Positions 42,332-51,199 of a DNA stretch of 64,000 nucleotides are shown here, piece after piece. Each line of letters starts with the position of its first letter. Positions within the stretch are counted from its first letter, which is position 1. The stretch covers positions 1 through 64,000 of the forward strand of contig CAZCZL010000006.1 of assembly GCA_964503315.1 (NCBI GenBank), given 5' to 3'. This DNA is from FEB-12 sp964503315 (GTDB lineage Bacteria > Zixibacteria > MSB-5A5 > GN15 > FEB-12). The translations under genes were made by a program, and so were the position numbers. The notes under the pieces were generated by a model. The model made no database searches. It was not told the origin of the DNA and worked only from the letters and a program-made list of their open reading frames with translations.

Positions 42332-44350
42332 CTATCGCTTGTAGTTCAGGTCACCGCGATAGTCGCGGTCGTCCCCACGCCATTCGTCATCGGAGAAGTA
42401 ACCAGTCAGCGAAGCCGCGCGGTCGATGAGGTCGACCAGTTCGTTGGTCTGTTCGCTCGGCAGTTGGCGACGAATCGTCTTCGCCATCTGGCTCAGATCC
42501 TCGAAGTTGGTGTTGTCGGTGTAGCGCGTTTCTTTCAGCATCTCTGCAAAGCGCGACGCTACGACCGCGAGACGGAACTCGGCGCGTGCGGATTCGAAGC
42601 GCGGGATACCCTTCCCTACCTGGACATCTTTGGAGAGCTCCACTACATCGCGGTCATCAGCATCTTTCCAGCGGACAAAGACTGTCGCCAGCTTGGCGGA
42701 CGCCTTCTTCTGCTTGAGCACGACCTCGTACAACGCGGTGACTTCGTGGCCGGCGCCGATCTCGCCACCATCCTGGCGGTTGTCACGGAATTTGTTGTCC
42801 GCGATAGCGCGATTTTCGTAACCGATCAGGCGATATTCAGAGACGACATTCGGGTTGAAGTCGACCTGTACTTTGACATCGCGGGCAAGCAGTTGCAGAG
42901 TGCCGACGAGACCGTCGACGAACAGTTTTCGCGCCTGATCCTCGGTATCAATGTAGGCATATTTACCATTGCCATTGATGGCGAGGCGTTCCAACAGAAC
43001 GTCATTGTAGTTTCCCATGCCGAAGCCGAAGGTTGAAAGCGAGATGCCGCGGCGGACGTGATCCTTGATGTCGCGCATGATGGCATCGGGATCAGTCTTG
43101 CCGACATTGGCGACGCCATCCGAGCAGAGCACGACCAGATTGGAGTGGCCATTGACGAACTGGCGATTGGCCATATCGTAACCCAGACGGATACCGGCTT
43201 CGGCAAAAGTCGAGCCACCCGGCCGGAGACGGTCTAGCGACTTGAGGATAACACGTTTGTTGTCGCCACTGGTCGGATCGAGCACCTTGAACGCCTGTGA
43301 GCCGTACGCGACGATTCCAATGCGGTCATTATGGTCAAGCTGATCGATAAGCATACGGAGGGACTGCTTGAGAAGGTCGATGCGGTTGCCGTAGCTCATG
43401 GATCCGGAGACGTCGATGACCAAAGTCAGGTTAAGCGGCTTGCGCTCCCAATCAGAGATCTCGCGTCCCTTGATGCCTATTTTAAGGAACGAAGTGCGGC
43501 GGTCGAACGGCGAATTGGCCAGTTCGGTGAAAACGCGGAATTTGGACTGATCCGGCGTGTTGTAGCCGTAGTCGAAGTGGTTGATGAATTCCTCTACGCG
43601 GACTGCCTGGGTCGGCGGAAGCTGTCCATTAAAGAGATAGGTGCGGGCGAGCGTGTAGGAAGCATCGTCGACATCGAGCCCAAACGTCGACAGGTGATCA
43701 CGCCGGGTATCCATGAACCGGTTGGTGCCATAGTCACGGAAGGTCATGTCGTCCGGATACGGGATATAGTACGGCTCGTATGAATCGGCGCGATCCTTCT
43801 CGCGCGGGACCTGGCGCAGATAGTCGGTGGTGCCGTTACCCTGATATGAATCACTATATCCCTGCACACCGGCAGAAGACTGCGGCGTGGTGGAGCGCTC
43901 CGGCAATGGACTCAGTTTCTGGAGGGCGGAGCTTTCCTCTTTTTCATTAGTACTGGTTGAAGTGCGGTAGTCTCCCTTGCCCGCAGCGGCCGGTTCTGAT
44001 TTCTTCTTCTCTTCGATTCGGATCATTTCGATAACGACCGATACTGATTGGCCGGCTGACACGTAAATGTCCTGTCGCTCGGCGGATTCAAAGCCGTTCT
44101 GGGTCACCGACAGGCTGTACTCGCCGGGTTTGAGCCCAGTAATGAGGAAGCGGCCATCGGAATCGGACCGTGCCTGTCTTCCTTCACCCAGGAGCGTGAC
44201 CAAGGCACCGGGGATGGGAGCTGAGTTGCCGCTCTCGATGATCCGACCGGAGATGGTACCATCGGTCGGGACGCCGAAAACGAGTTCGGCGGTGACGCCC
44301 GCCAGCAGACCGACGGCGAGCAGGATCCAGATGGTAATGCTGTGTTTCAT
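42332..44350 (-). CDS. Exported von Willebrand A domain protein (YfbK-like)
   Basis: This is a 672-residue exported protein. The N-terminus (MKHSITIWILLAVGLLAGVTA) is a signal peptide or anchor. About 30-110 is a carboxypeptidase-regulatory-like domain (GTISGRIIESGNSAPIPGALV...DGRFLITGLKPGEYSLSV). A low-complexity Ser/Thr/Pro stretch follows, then the vWF_A_N region (DTRRDHLSTFGLDVDDASYTLAR). The A domain (about 300-490) has a complete MIDAS, DVSGSMS, with AGIRLGYDMA and CSDGVANVG. The C-terminus (about 500-650) is the DUF3520 type (ALYEVVLKQ). E. coli YfbK shares the vWF_A_N/vWA/DUF3520 core. vWA domains bind protein partners through a metal; no partner is evident here. GAGGAAA precedes ATG. 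Confidence 0.9.
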   Translation of the reverse strand: MKHSITIWILLAVGLLAGVTAELVFGVPTDGTISGRIIESGNSAPIPGALVTLLGEGRQARSDSDGRFLITGLKPGEYSLSVTQNGFESAERQDIYVSAGQSVSVVIEMIRIEEKKKSEPAAAGKGDYRTSTSTNEKEESSALQKLSPLPERSTTPQSSAGVQGYSDSYQGNGTTDYLRQVPREKDRADSYEPYYIPYPDDMTFRDYGTNRFMDTRRDHLSTFGLDVDDASYTLARTYLFNGQLPPTQAVRVEEFINHFDYGYNTPDQSKFRVFTELANSPFDRRTSFLKIGIKGREISDWERKPLNLTLVIDVSGSMSYGNRIDLLKQSLRMLIDQLDHNDRIGIVAYGSQAFKVLDPTSGDNKRVILKSLDRLRPGGSTFAEAGIRLGYDMANRQFVNGHSNLVVLCSDGVANVGKTDPDAIMRDIKDHVRRGISLSTFGFGMGNYNDVLLERLAINGNGKYAYIDTEDQARKLFVDGLVGTLQLLARDVKVQVDFNPNVVSEYRLIGYENRAIADNKFRDNRQDGGEIGAGHEVTALYEVVLKQKKASAKLATVFVRWKDADDRDVVELSKDVQVGKGIPRFESARAEFRLAVVASRFAEMLKETRYTDNTNFEDLSQMAKTIRRQLPSEQTNELVDLIDRAASLTGYFSDDEWRGDDRDYRGDLNYKR

Positions 44351-44388
44351 GGCTCATTTCCTCACTTTCTCAGTTCGGTGAATAACAT

Positions 44389-44416
44389 CTTCTAAGCTGA
44401 GTACTGAGGGGGACAA
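44389..44416 (-). promoter_or_regulatory. Weak candidate promoter for the vWA gene
   Basis: On the minus strand, TTGTCC (44416-44411), a 16-base spacer and TAGAAG (44394-44389). The -10 box matches consensus at four of six positions. Confidence 0.35.
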
Positions 44417-44541
44417 GAATTCTTCCCGGCGGGGCGAAAGCGGATGGAATCTAACGATTTTAGCCTTCTACCAAAAGGCGACTGCGGGCTCGTAACCGGT
44501 GGATTATTAGGATGTTAGGGACAGTAATCTGGCGAGAAAGC

Positions 44542-44570
44542 TTGACATGGCCGGTCGGCCATTCTTTATT
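44542..44570 (+). promoter_or_regulatory. Candidate promoter for the M16 peptidase pair
   Basis: TTGACA (44542-44547) with TTTATT 17 bases downstream (44565-44570). GGCCGGTCGGCC (44550-44561) in the spacer is a near-palindrome that could be an operator; the -10 box is weak. Confidence 0.4.
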
Positions 44571-44615
44571 CTGTTACAAATTTCACCAACTCAACACTCC
44601 ATGGAGGAACGGATG

Positions 44616-46118
44616 ATGAAGCGAACCGTTTGGCCGTCTCTGGTCTGCCTTTTCCTGGCAGTTTCATTGGGCGGCTATGTCTTCTCGTTTGACTTCACGA
44701 CAGTCGAGAAGACGATAACCGAGCATACCCTGAAAAACGGGCTGAAGATATTGGTAATGGAGCGGCATGACGCTCCGGTCGTATCGTTTGCGACGTGGGT
44801 GAACGCGGGGTCGGCGGATGACCCGAAGGGGTACACCGGCCTTGCGCATATGTTCGAGCATATGGCGTTCAAAGGAACCACAACGCTTGGCTCCAAGGAC
44901 TACAAGGCCGAAGCGAAAGCGATCGCGGTGGAGGACTCGCTCTTCATGAAACTCCGTGAGGAACGGAACAAGGGTCGATTGGCGGATACCGCGCTGGTCG
45001 CCAAGCTGCAAGCCGAGTACGAAGCGGCGCGGGAAGCATCGTATCAGTTTGTCAATTCAAACGAATTCGGGAATATCGTGGAGCGCGAAGGCGGGATCGA
45101 TATGAACGCCGGGACGGCGTACGATTGGACGATGTACACGTACTCCCTGCCGTCGAACAAGCTTGAGCTCTGGATGACGCTCGAAGCAGAGCGGTTCCTG
45201 AATCCGGTCTTCCGCGAAATGTACAAGGAGCGCGACGTGGTGGCCGAAGAACGCCGCATGCGTATCGAGTCAAATCCGATCGGGCGTCTGCTGGAAGAGT
45301 ACGTATCGACCGCGTTCAAGGCGCACCCGTACGGCGTGTCGGGGATCGGTCATATGTCCGATATCCAATACTATTCACGCGAGGAAGCGAAGGCGTTTTT
45401 TGCGAAGTATTATGTGCCGTCCAATATGACGATCGTGATCGTCGGCGATGTTGACCCGAAAAACGTGATCGCGCTGGCGGAGAAGTACTGGAATCGGATC
45501 CCGTACAAGCCGAAACCTCAGCGCATCGCGACTGTTGAGCCGGAGCAATTGGGTGAAAAGCGTGTGGTGCTGGAAGATCCGGCGCAGCCGCTGTTTCTCG
45601 CTGGATGGAAGATCCCGGAGATGACTCATCCTGATCGCCCGGCGATCGACGCATTTCTGGAGTATCTGACCTCTGGACGAACCTCGGTGATGTACGAACA
45701 GATGGTTAAGCAGAAAAAGATCGCGGTGCAGGTGCAGGCTTTTCCGGGGTATCCGGGTGAAAAGTATCCGACACTGGCCTCGATCCTGGCGGTTCCATCG
45801 GCGGGACACACCGCGGCCGAATGCGAGGAGATCATATTCGGGATCATCGACTCCGTCAAAGAGTTGACGATCTCCACGGATGATCTGAACAAAATCAAAG
45901 CACGTAACAAGTCGAATTTTGTCGGCCAGCTTGAGAGTAACGATGGGATGGCGTTCCAGCTCGGCGCTTCTCAGTTGTATTGGGGAGACTGGCGCGCGAT
46001 GTTCCGCGAATTAGATCGGATCAACGCCGTCACCCCGGAAGACATCCAGCGTGTCGCCAAACAGTATTTTACGAAGTCGAATCGGACAGTGGCGATCATG
46101 AACACGGTGAAAAGCTGA
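44616..46118 (+). CDS. Exported M16 peptidase, catalytic subunit
   Basis: This is an exported zinc peptidase of the pitrilysin/insulinase clan, about 500 residues. The start at 44616 (seven bases after GGAGGA) begins MKRTVWPSLVCLFLAVSLGGYVFS; 44613 is an equal alternative. The inverted zinc motif HMFEH gives H78, E81 and H82, in the context GLAHMFEHMAFKGT. An insertion (about 95-150, Lys/Glu-rich helix) follows. The second M16 half (about 300-500) includes AQPLFLAGWKIP. It lies 17 bases before a second M16 gene that lacks the zinc motif. Paired genes of this kind make heterodimers in which this subunit cuts peptides and the partner supplies substrate-binding Arg/Tyr. The signal peptide indicates a periplasmic or surface site. 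Confidence 0.92.
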   Translation: MKRTVWPSLVCLFLAVSLGGYVFSFDFTTVEKTITEHTLKNGLKILVMERHDAPVVSFATWVNAGSADDPKGYTGLAHMFEHMAFKGTTTLGSKDYKAEAKAIAVEDSLFMKLREERNKGRLADTALVAKLQAEYEAAREASYQFVNSNEFGNIVEREGGIDMNAGTAYDWTMYTYSLPSNKLELWMTLEAERFLNPVFREMYKERDVVAEERRMRIESNPIGRLLEEYVSTAFKAHPYGVSGIGHMSDIQYYSREEAKAFFAKYYVPSNMTIVIVGDVDPKNVIALAEKYWNRIPYKPKPQRIATVEPEQLGEKRVVLEDPAQPLFLAGWKIPEMTHPDRPAIDAFLEYLTSGRTSVMYEQMVKQKKIAVQVQAFPGYPGEKYPTLASILAVPSAGHTAAECEEIIFGIIDSVKELTISTDDLNKIKARNKSNFVGQLESNDGMAFQLGASQLYWGDWRAMFRELDRINAVTPEDIQRVAKQYFTKSNRTVAIMNTVKS

Positions 46119-46135
46119 GCTGAAGGAGTAGCGAA

Positions 46136-48271
46136 ATGAAACGCATGAGCATATTGACATTGGCGCTGGCGGCTCTGCTGCTTGGCGCGCTGTCGGTTTC
46201 GGCCCAGGATGTCACCAAATTGAAATTCCCGGCGCTGAATCCGATCAGCATTCCCAAGGTTGAAAAGGTAACGCTGGATAACGGGCTCCGGCTTTACATT
46301 CTCGAGGACAACAGCCTGCCGGTGGTACGGGCTTCGGTTCGCATCAACTGCGGCGGCTATCTGGAGCCAGCGGATAAAGTCGGGCTGGCGCAGATCTGCG
46401 GGCAGGTGCTTCGGACGGGAGGAACGTCGAAGTGGACCGGCGACCAAATCGATGAGGCACTGGAGTCGGTCGGCGCCTCCGTCGAAACAAATATCGGCAA
46501 CCTGAGCGGGTCAGCGTCAATGTATACGCTGACCGAAAATCTTGATCTTGGGCTGGAGGTGTTGGCGGAAGTGCTCCGCCGTCCGGCGTTTGCACAGGAC
46601 AAGATCGACTTGGCCAAGGTTGGTATTCGGTCAGGCATCTCGCGCCGCAATGATGATCCGTTCTCCATTGGGATACGGGAGTTCATAAAGGCGATCTACG
46701 GCGCGGAATCACCGTATGCGCGTTATCCTGAGTACGCGACGGTGGACGCGGTCTCGAAAAGCGACTTGGTGATGTTCCACCAGATATGTTTCCATCCGGA
46801 GAACTTCCAGATCGCCATTTGGGGAGATATCAAGAAGGATGATATTGTCGCGAAGATGAAGCAATATTTCGGAGATTGGGAAAAGGGCCAGGTACCTATC
46901 CCCCAGCCGCCGAAGGTTGACTACAAATACGAACAAGGCGTCTACTATGTAGCGAAAGAGGACGTCAATCAGAGCAACATTATCCTCGGACATATCGGTG
47001 GATTGGTCACCGACCCGGACTATCCGGCATTAATTGTGATGAACAACATTTTGGGTGGTTCCTTCGCCAGCCGTTTGTTCAACAATGTGCGTTCCAAGGA
47101 AGGTCTTGCCTACTCAGTGGGTGGCGCCTATACGGCGAACGTGACCTATCCGGGGACATTCTACTCGTTTGCGTCGACCAAGTCTGAGACAACCGCCAAG
47201 GCGATAAACGAGATCATCAAGCAGATCAAGTCGATGCAGACAATACCGCCGACTCCAGCGGAGATGTCGATCGGCAAGGATGGATACCTGAATTCGTTCG
47301 TGTTCAATTTCGACAGCCGGTCGGAAGTGATCGGACGAATGATGTATTACGATTTCTACGGATTGCCGGAGGATTTCCTGGCGAAGGAGAAGGAATCGGT
47401 CGAGAAAGTAACGCCTGGGGATGTTATGGCGGCGGCGAAACGCGCCATCCATTCGGACGCGCTGAGAATCGTGGTGGTAGGAAAGGGCGAAGATTTCGAG
47501 ACGCCGCTGGACCAGCTAGGGTTGGGTCCGGTTACGACGCTGGATATCACCATTCCCGCGGCCGCGCCGAAACGTGAGCTGGCGGTAACAGACGAGAATT
47601 TGGCGAAAGGAAAGGCGATCCTGGCCAAGTCCGCGGCGGCGCACGGCGGACTGAAAGCGATCAAGGCGGTCAAAACAGTCTCCGTCAAAGGGGTGAATAC
47701 CGTCTCCACACCGCAAGGAGATTTCCCGTTCAATGTCGAGATGATCTATCAACTCCCGGACAAGATCCGCCAGAAGATGGATGTCATGGGACAGACATTC
47801 TACGATATCCGAAACGGTGACGCGGGCTGGAAGTCTGACCCACGCGCTGGAACGATGGTGCCAAAAACGGCCGATGATATCGCTGACGACAAGAAGGAGA
47901 CCCTGCGGAATACCGTAATACTCCTGGGGCAATCTGATAGCCCGAATTTGAAGGCATGCTACGCGGGTGAAGGTGAAGCCGGTGGTTCGCCGGTCGAGCT
48001 TGTGGCTATCCTTGGTGAGAATGGCAAGGCGTACGTGACGGTCGGGATCGACCCGAAGTCCGGCAATTTGGTGAGCAAAGAATACTGGGGACCTACTATG
48101 ATGGGTGAGGGGAACGTGCAGGAAGTATTCGGAGACTTCTCCAAATCCGGTGGCGTGTTGATGCCGATGAGCACGACGGTCAGCATGAACGGCCAAAAGG
48201 TCATGGTCGTGAAGTTGAGCGAAATGACGGTCAACGGAACGGTTCCGGCGGGGAGTTTCGAAAAGCCGTAA
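46136..48271 (+). CDS. Exported M16 peptidase-like partner with extra C-terminal domain
   Basis: This 711-residue exported protein has a signal peptide MKRMSILTLALAALLLGALSVSA. The M16 fold is clear (VTLDNGLRLYILEDNSLPVVRASVRI), but where HxxEH should be it reads GLAQICGQVLRTGG, so it cannot bind the catalytic zinc. The second half has the R/Y signature of non-catalytic partners: FNNVRSKEGLAYSVGGAY. Together with the gene just upstream it should form an M16B heterodimer. Unusual is the C-terminal extension (about 490-711), with GLKAIKAVKTVSVKG, a strand-rich middle and VMVVKLSEMTVNGTVPAGSFEKP. This looks like the LolA/LppX-type beta-sheet fold often found as a stand-alone outer-membrane lipoprotein-sorting-like domain. 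RBS AAGGAG. Confidence 0.9.
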   Translation: MKRMSILTLALAALLLGALSVSAQDVTKLKFPALNPISIPKVEKVTLDNGLRLYILEDNSLPVVRASVRINCGGYLEPADKVGLAQICGQVLRTGGTSKWTGDQIDEALESVGASVETNIGNLSGSASMYTLTENLDLGLEVLAEVLRRPAFAQDKIDLAKVGIRSGISRRNDDPFSIGIREFIKAIYGAESPYARYPEYATVDAVSKSDLVMFHQICFHPENFQIAIWGDIKKDDIVAKMKQYFGDWEKGQVPIPQPPKVDYKYEQGVYYVAKEDVNQSNIILGHIGGLVTDPDYPALIVMNNILGGSFASRLFNNVRSKEGLAYSVGGAYTANVTYPGTFYSFASTKSETTAKAINEIIKQIKSMQTIPPTPAEMSIGKDGYLNSFVFNFDSRSEVIGRMMYYDFYGLPEDFLAKEKESVEKVTPGDVMAAAKRAIHSDALRIVVVGKGEDFETPLDQLGLGPVTTLDITIPAAAPKRELAVTDENLAKGKAILAKSAAAHGGLKAIKAVKTVSVKGVNTVSTPQGDFPFNVEMIYQLPDKIRQKMDVMGQTFYDIRNGDAGWKSDPRAGTMVPKTADDIADDKKETLRNTVILLGQSDSPNLKACYAGEGEAGGSPVELVAILGENGKAYVTVGIDPKSGNLVSKEYWGPTMMGEGNVQEVFGDFSKSGGVLMPMSTTVSMNGQKVMVVKLSEMTVNGTVPAGSFEKP

Positions 48272-48298
48272 ATCTCTGCTGTAATAGTTAGTTCAAGG

Positions 48299-48324
48299 AG
48301 CCGGGCTTTCCCGGCTTCTTTTTA
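48299..48324 (+). terminator. Intrinsic terminator of the M16 operon
   Basis: AGCCGGG (48299-48305) pairs with CCCGGCT (48310-48316) around CTTT, followed by TCTTTTTATT. Confidence 0.85.
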
Positions 48325-48421
48325 TTGGCGGCTGGCCCCGCAAGACCAGGGAAGTCACCTTTTTGCTCCACAATTCGCGGGCTGGGACGTCATACCAAGG
48401 GAGCTTGCGCACTAAAACCGC

Positions 48422-48450
48422 TTGCCAGGGCACTGGGAATCAGCTACAAT
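48422..48450 (+). promoter_or_regulatory. Promoter for the tandem paralog cluster
   Basis: TTGCCA (48422-48427), a 17-base spacer and TACAAT (48445-48450), followed by a leader of about 90 bases. The rest of 48325-48545 holds nothing I can recognise. Confidence 0.6.
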
Positions 48451-48545
48451 TAACCGGTTCAGGCGGTTACGCTTGTACGGATGGAAGGTACTGGGAACTG
48501 AGGCGGCGTTGGAGTCGCCCGAAACCTCGATATTGAGAGTGTGTC

Positions 48546-51182
48546 ATGTCACACAGCCTGCTTCTGCGAGCGATGTTGGCGCTCGGCTTAAGTCTTCTGG
48601 TGATATCAGCGGCGTTCGCGCGTCCGGCTGATCCACAACCAGATTCAACACGTCCCCCGCTCGGCTCAACGACAGCGTCACCGGCCTACTGTCTGGCGAC
48701 GCACAACGTCGGCAAAATTGTGCTTGGGGTGACCAATTACGGGATATTTGGATCCGGATCCGGCTCGATCGTCGGCAGTGGCGGCGACTGCTTCACATCG
48801 CAGGCGGTGCCATCGTGCGAGTATCCCAAGGGAAGCGGCGCATGGTACCTCTATTCCGGTTCGCTCTGGATAGGCGCGGTCAAGGGCGAAGATACACTGG
48901 TGTCAGCAGGTTCGGATGGCTGGATATTCGGCCGTCGAGAGATGAACCCATATGACCAGTTCACCAACCCGGAAGCGGTGATGAAGACACGGTCGATCAT
49001 TGACCCAAACGCACCCGATTTCGAGTTGGCCGTTTCGGAACAGGACTATATCGCACGATATACGGACTCATTTACTACCGGCGTGACCGGTCTGGGAACG
49101 GACTTCCTGGATGGCCGGAATCACCGTCCGCTGTATATAGATGTCTCTCAGCGTTCATATGCATGGTCATATTCGTACGCGGAAGATTTTGTCCTTTTCG
49201 ATTATACCATCACCAATGCCAGCAATGAACGTCTGGATAATGTCTATATGGGGTTGTATATCGATGCCGATGTCGGAGAAGCGAACAGCAACGACGCGGC
49301 CCAGGATGATGTGTGCGGATTCTTATATGACATACCTTCTCCCGCGGTCTTCTCGGGGAATTGCGATTACTTCCGTGATACGGTGTTTATCGCCTGGATC
49401 GCGGATAATGACGGCGATCTGAATAAGCAGGTGCGGGTTCCGAATATCACGGGAAGCCGCGTGATCCGCACCCCCGCGGAAACGCTGGACGTGTCATTCA
49501 ACTGGTGGGTGGGAAATGGTTCGCCCCAGTTGGATTTTGGTCCGCAGGAGCGCAAGAAACTGCGCGACCTCGGGACCGGTGGCAAAGGGACGCCGGAAGG
49601 GGATCGCAATAAGTACTATTTCCTCCGGAACAAAGAGTTTGACTATCCGCAGATATTCACGGCCAGTATCGCGATATCTGATACGCTTTGGGACTACCCT
49701 AATCCGGCGTTGTCGGGGGCATTGTCGGTAGGATTTGACACACGGTATTTGCTTTCATTTGGACCATTCACTCTTCAACCCGGTGAAGCAGCGCCGATCT
49801 CTGTCGCGTATGTGGGGGGTGAGAATTTCCACACGATCCCCAGCAACACCCAAACCAATTTAATCAGCAATTATAATCCAGAAGAGTGGCTGAAGAATGT
49901 CAACTTTGATGACCTTGGGCTGAACGCGGTATGGGCATCGTGGGTATATGACAATCCAGGCGTCGACACCGATGGGAACGGCTCCAAGGGTGACTTCCGC
50001 ATCTGCTATGCGGATATTAGCTATGACACGATCAGCACCGACCCTCTTGAGATCGATACTATCTATGGGATGCCGGATACCTTGTACTACCGGGGAGATG
50101 GCGCTCCGGATTTCCGTGGAGCATCTCCTCCCCCCGCCCCGCTCTTCTGGGTATATCCGTCGAGTGGAAAACTGCGGGTACGCTGGAACGGTCTTCGGTC
50201 AGAAACGGCCGTCGATGTCTTCAGCCATGTCGCCGATTTTGAAGGCTATCGCGTCTACTTAAGCCGAGATGACCGTTCGGCCTCGTACTCGGTGGTAGAA
50301 TCGTTCGACCAGGAGAATTACAACAAGTACGTGTACGTGCAATCGAAGCCGGGCGGCGCCGGTTTCATGCTACTGGAGAATCCATTCTCTCGCACGGACC
50401 TGGTAACTCTGTACAGCGGTGGAAATCCGAACTGGGATCCGGAGGCGTACAGCCCGTCGAATCCATATCGCATGCCTGGATTCCTGGGGGATTCGATCTT
50501 CTACTTCTCGCCGCAGGATTACAATCGTTCAGAACTAGGCGTATCGACGCGCATTCGGAAGATCTATCCCGACGCGGTGAAGCCGACGATCCTGGACGCC
50601 GATTCCATTCCGGTGGCAGAACGTCCGATCTACCTGACCGACGATGGGTACTTCAAGTTTTTCGAATACGAACTGGTGATAGAGAATCTGTTGCCGACGG
50701 TGCCGTACTTTGTGAATGTGACGGCGTTCGATTTCGGTTCACCGCAATCCGGTCTTGGGAGCTTGGAGACGTCGGTGACGGTCGGCGCGGAAGTCGCCTA
50801 CCCACAGGCGAGTTCGGACGCGGTGGCGGCTGACAACCTCCCGGTATATGTCTACCCTAATCCGTATCGACTGGATGGTGACTACCGTGGTAGCGGGTTC
50901 GAAGGACGCGACAAAGAGACGCGCGATAACGCACCGGACCGTCAACGGAAGGTCCATTTCGCGAATCTTCCTCCGCAATGCACAATCCGGATCTTCACGC
51001 TGGATGGCGATCTGGTGAAAGAATTCGAGCATGATGTTGACCCGGCTGATCCGACTTCCACGCATGACGCCTGGGATCTGATCACCAGAAACACCCAGCT
51101 GGTGGTTTCCGGACTATACTATTGGGTAGTGGAAGAACCGGATGGGACGACCCAGATGGGCAAGCTAGTTGTCATCATGTAG
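48546..51182 (+). CDS. Tandem paralog 1: large secreted protein with YPNPYR-type C-terminal domain
   Basis: Function unknown. The 878-residue exported protein has a signal peptide (LLLRAMLALGLSLLVISAAFA). Mature landmarks: TASPAYCLATHNVGKIVLGVTNYG, CEYPKGS, SLWIGAVKGEDTLVS, SYSYAEDFVLFDYTITN, GLYIDADVG, SFNWWVGNG, WASWVYDNPGVDTDGNGS, DGAPDFRGASPPPAPL, VADFEGYRVYLSRDD, and VPYFVNVTAFDFGSPQSG. The GEDTLVS and 'DFEGYRVY' blocks read as beta-sandwich and fibronectin III-like folds. The last 100 residues (VYVYPNPYRLDGDYR, CTIRIFTLDGDLVKEF, WDLITRNTQLVVSGLYY, MGKLVVIM) are a FlgD-Ig/type A-like sorting domain of a different subtype from YPNPFNPSTT. No catalytic motif is seen. It is first of three; RBS GAGAG. 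Confidence 0.8.
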   Translation: MSHSLLLRAMLALGLSLLVISAAFARPADPQPDSTRPPLGSTTASPAYCLATHNVGKIVLGVTNYGIFGSGSGSIVGSGGDCFTSQAVPSCEYPKGSGAWYLYSGSLWIGAVKGEDTLVSAGSDGWIFGRREMNPYDQFTNPEAVMKTRSIIDPNAPDFELAVSEQDYIARYTDSFTTGVTGLGTDFLDGRNHRPLYIDVSQRSYAWSYSYAEDFVLFDYTITNASNERLDNVYMGLYIDADVGEANSNDAAQDDVCGFLYDIPSPAVFSGNCDYFRDTVFIAWIADNDGDLNKQVRVPNITGSRVIRTPAETLDVSFNWWVGNGSPQLDFGPQERKKLRDLGTGGKGTPEGDRNKYYFLRNKEFDYPQIFTASIAISDTLWDYPNPALSGALSVGFDTRYLLSFGPFTLQPGEAAPISVAYVGGENFHTIPSNTQTNLISNYNPEEWLKNVNFDDLGLNAVWASWVYDNPGVDTDGNGSKGDFRICYADISYDTISTDPLEIDTIYGMPDTLYYRGDGAPDFRGASPPPAPLFWVYPSSGKLRVRWNGLRSETAVDVFSHVADFEGYRVYLSRDDRSASYSVVESFDQENYNKYVYVQSKPGGAGFMLLENPFSRTDLVTLYSGGNPNWDPEAYSPSNPYRMPGFLGDSIFYFSPQDYNRSELGVSTRIRKIYPDAVKPTILDADSIPVAERPIYLTDDGYFKFFEYELVIENLLPTVPYFVNVTAFDFGSPQSGLGSLETSVTVGAEVAYPQASSDAVAADNLPVYVYPNPYRLDGDYRGSGFEGRDKETRDNAPDRQRKVHFANLPPQCTIRIFTLDGDLVKEFEHDVDPADPTSTHDAWDLITRNTQLVVSGLYYWVVEEPDGTTQMGKLVVIM

Positions 51183-51199
51183 GATGGAATAAACTATCG

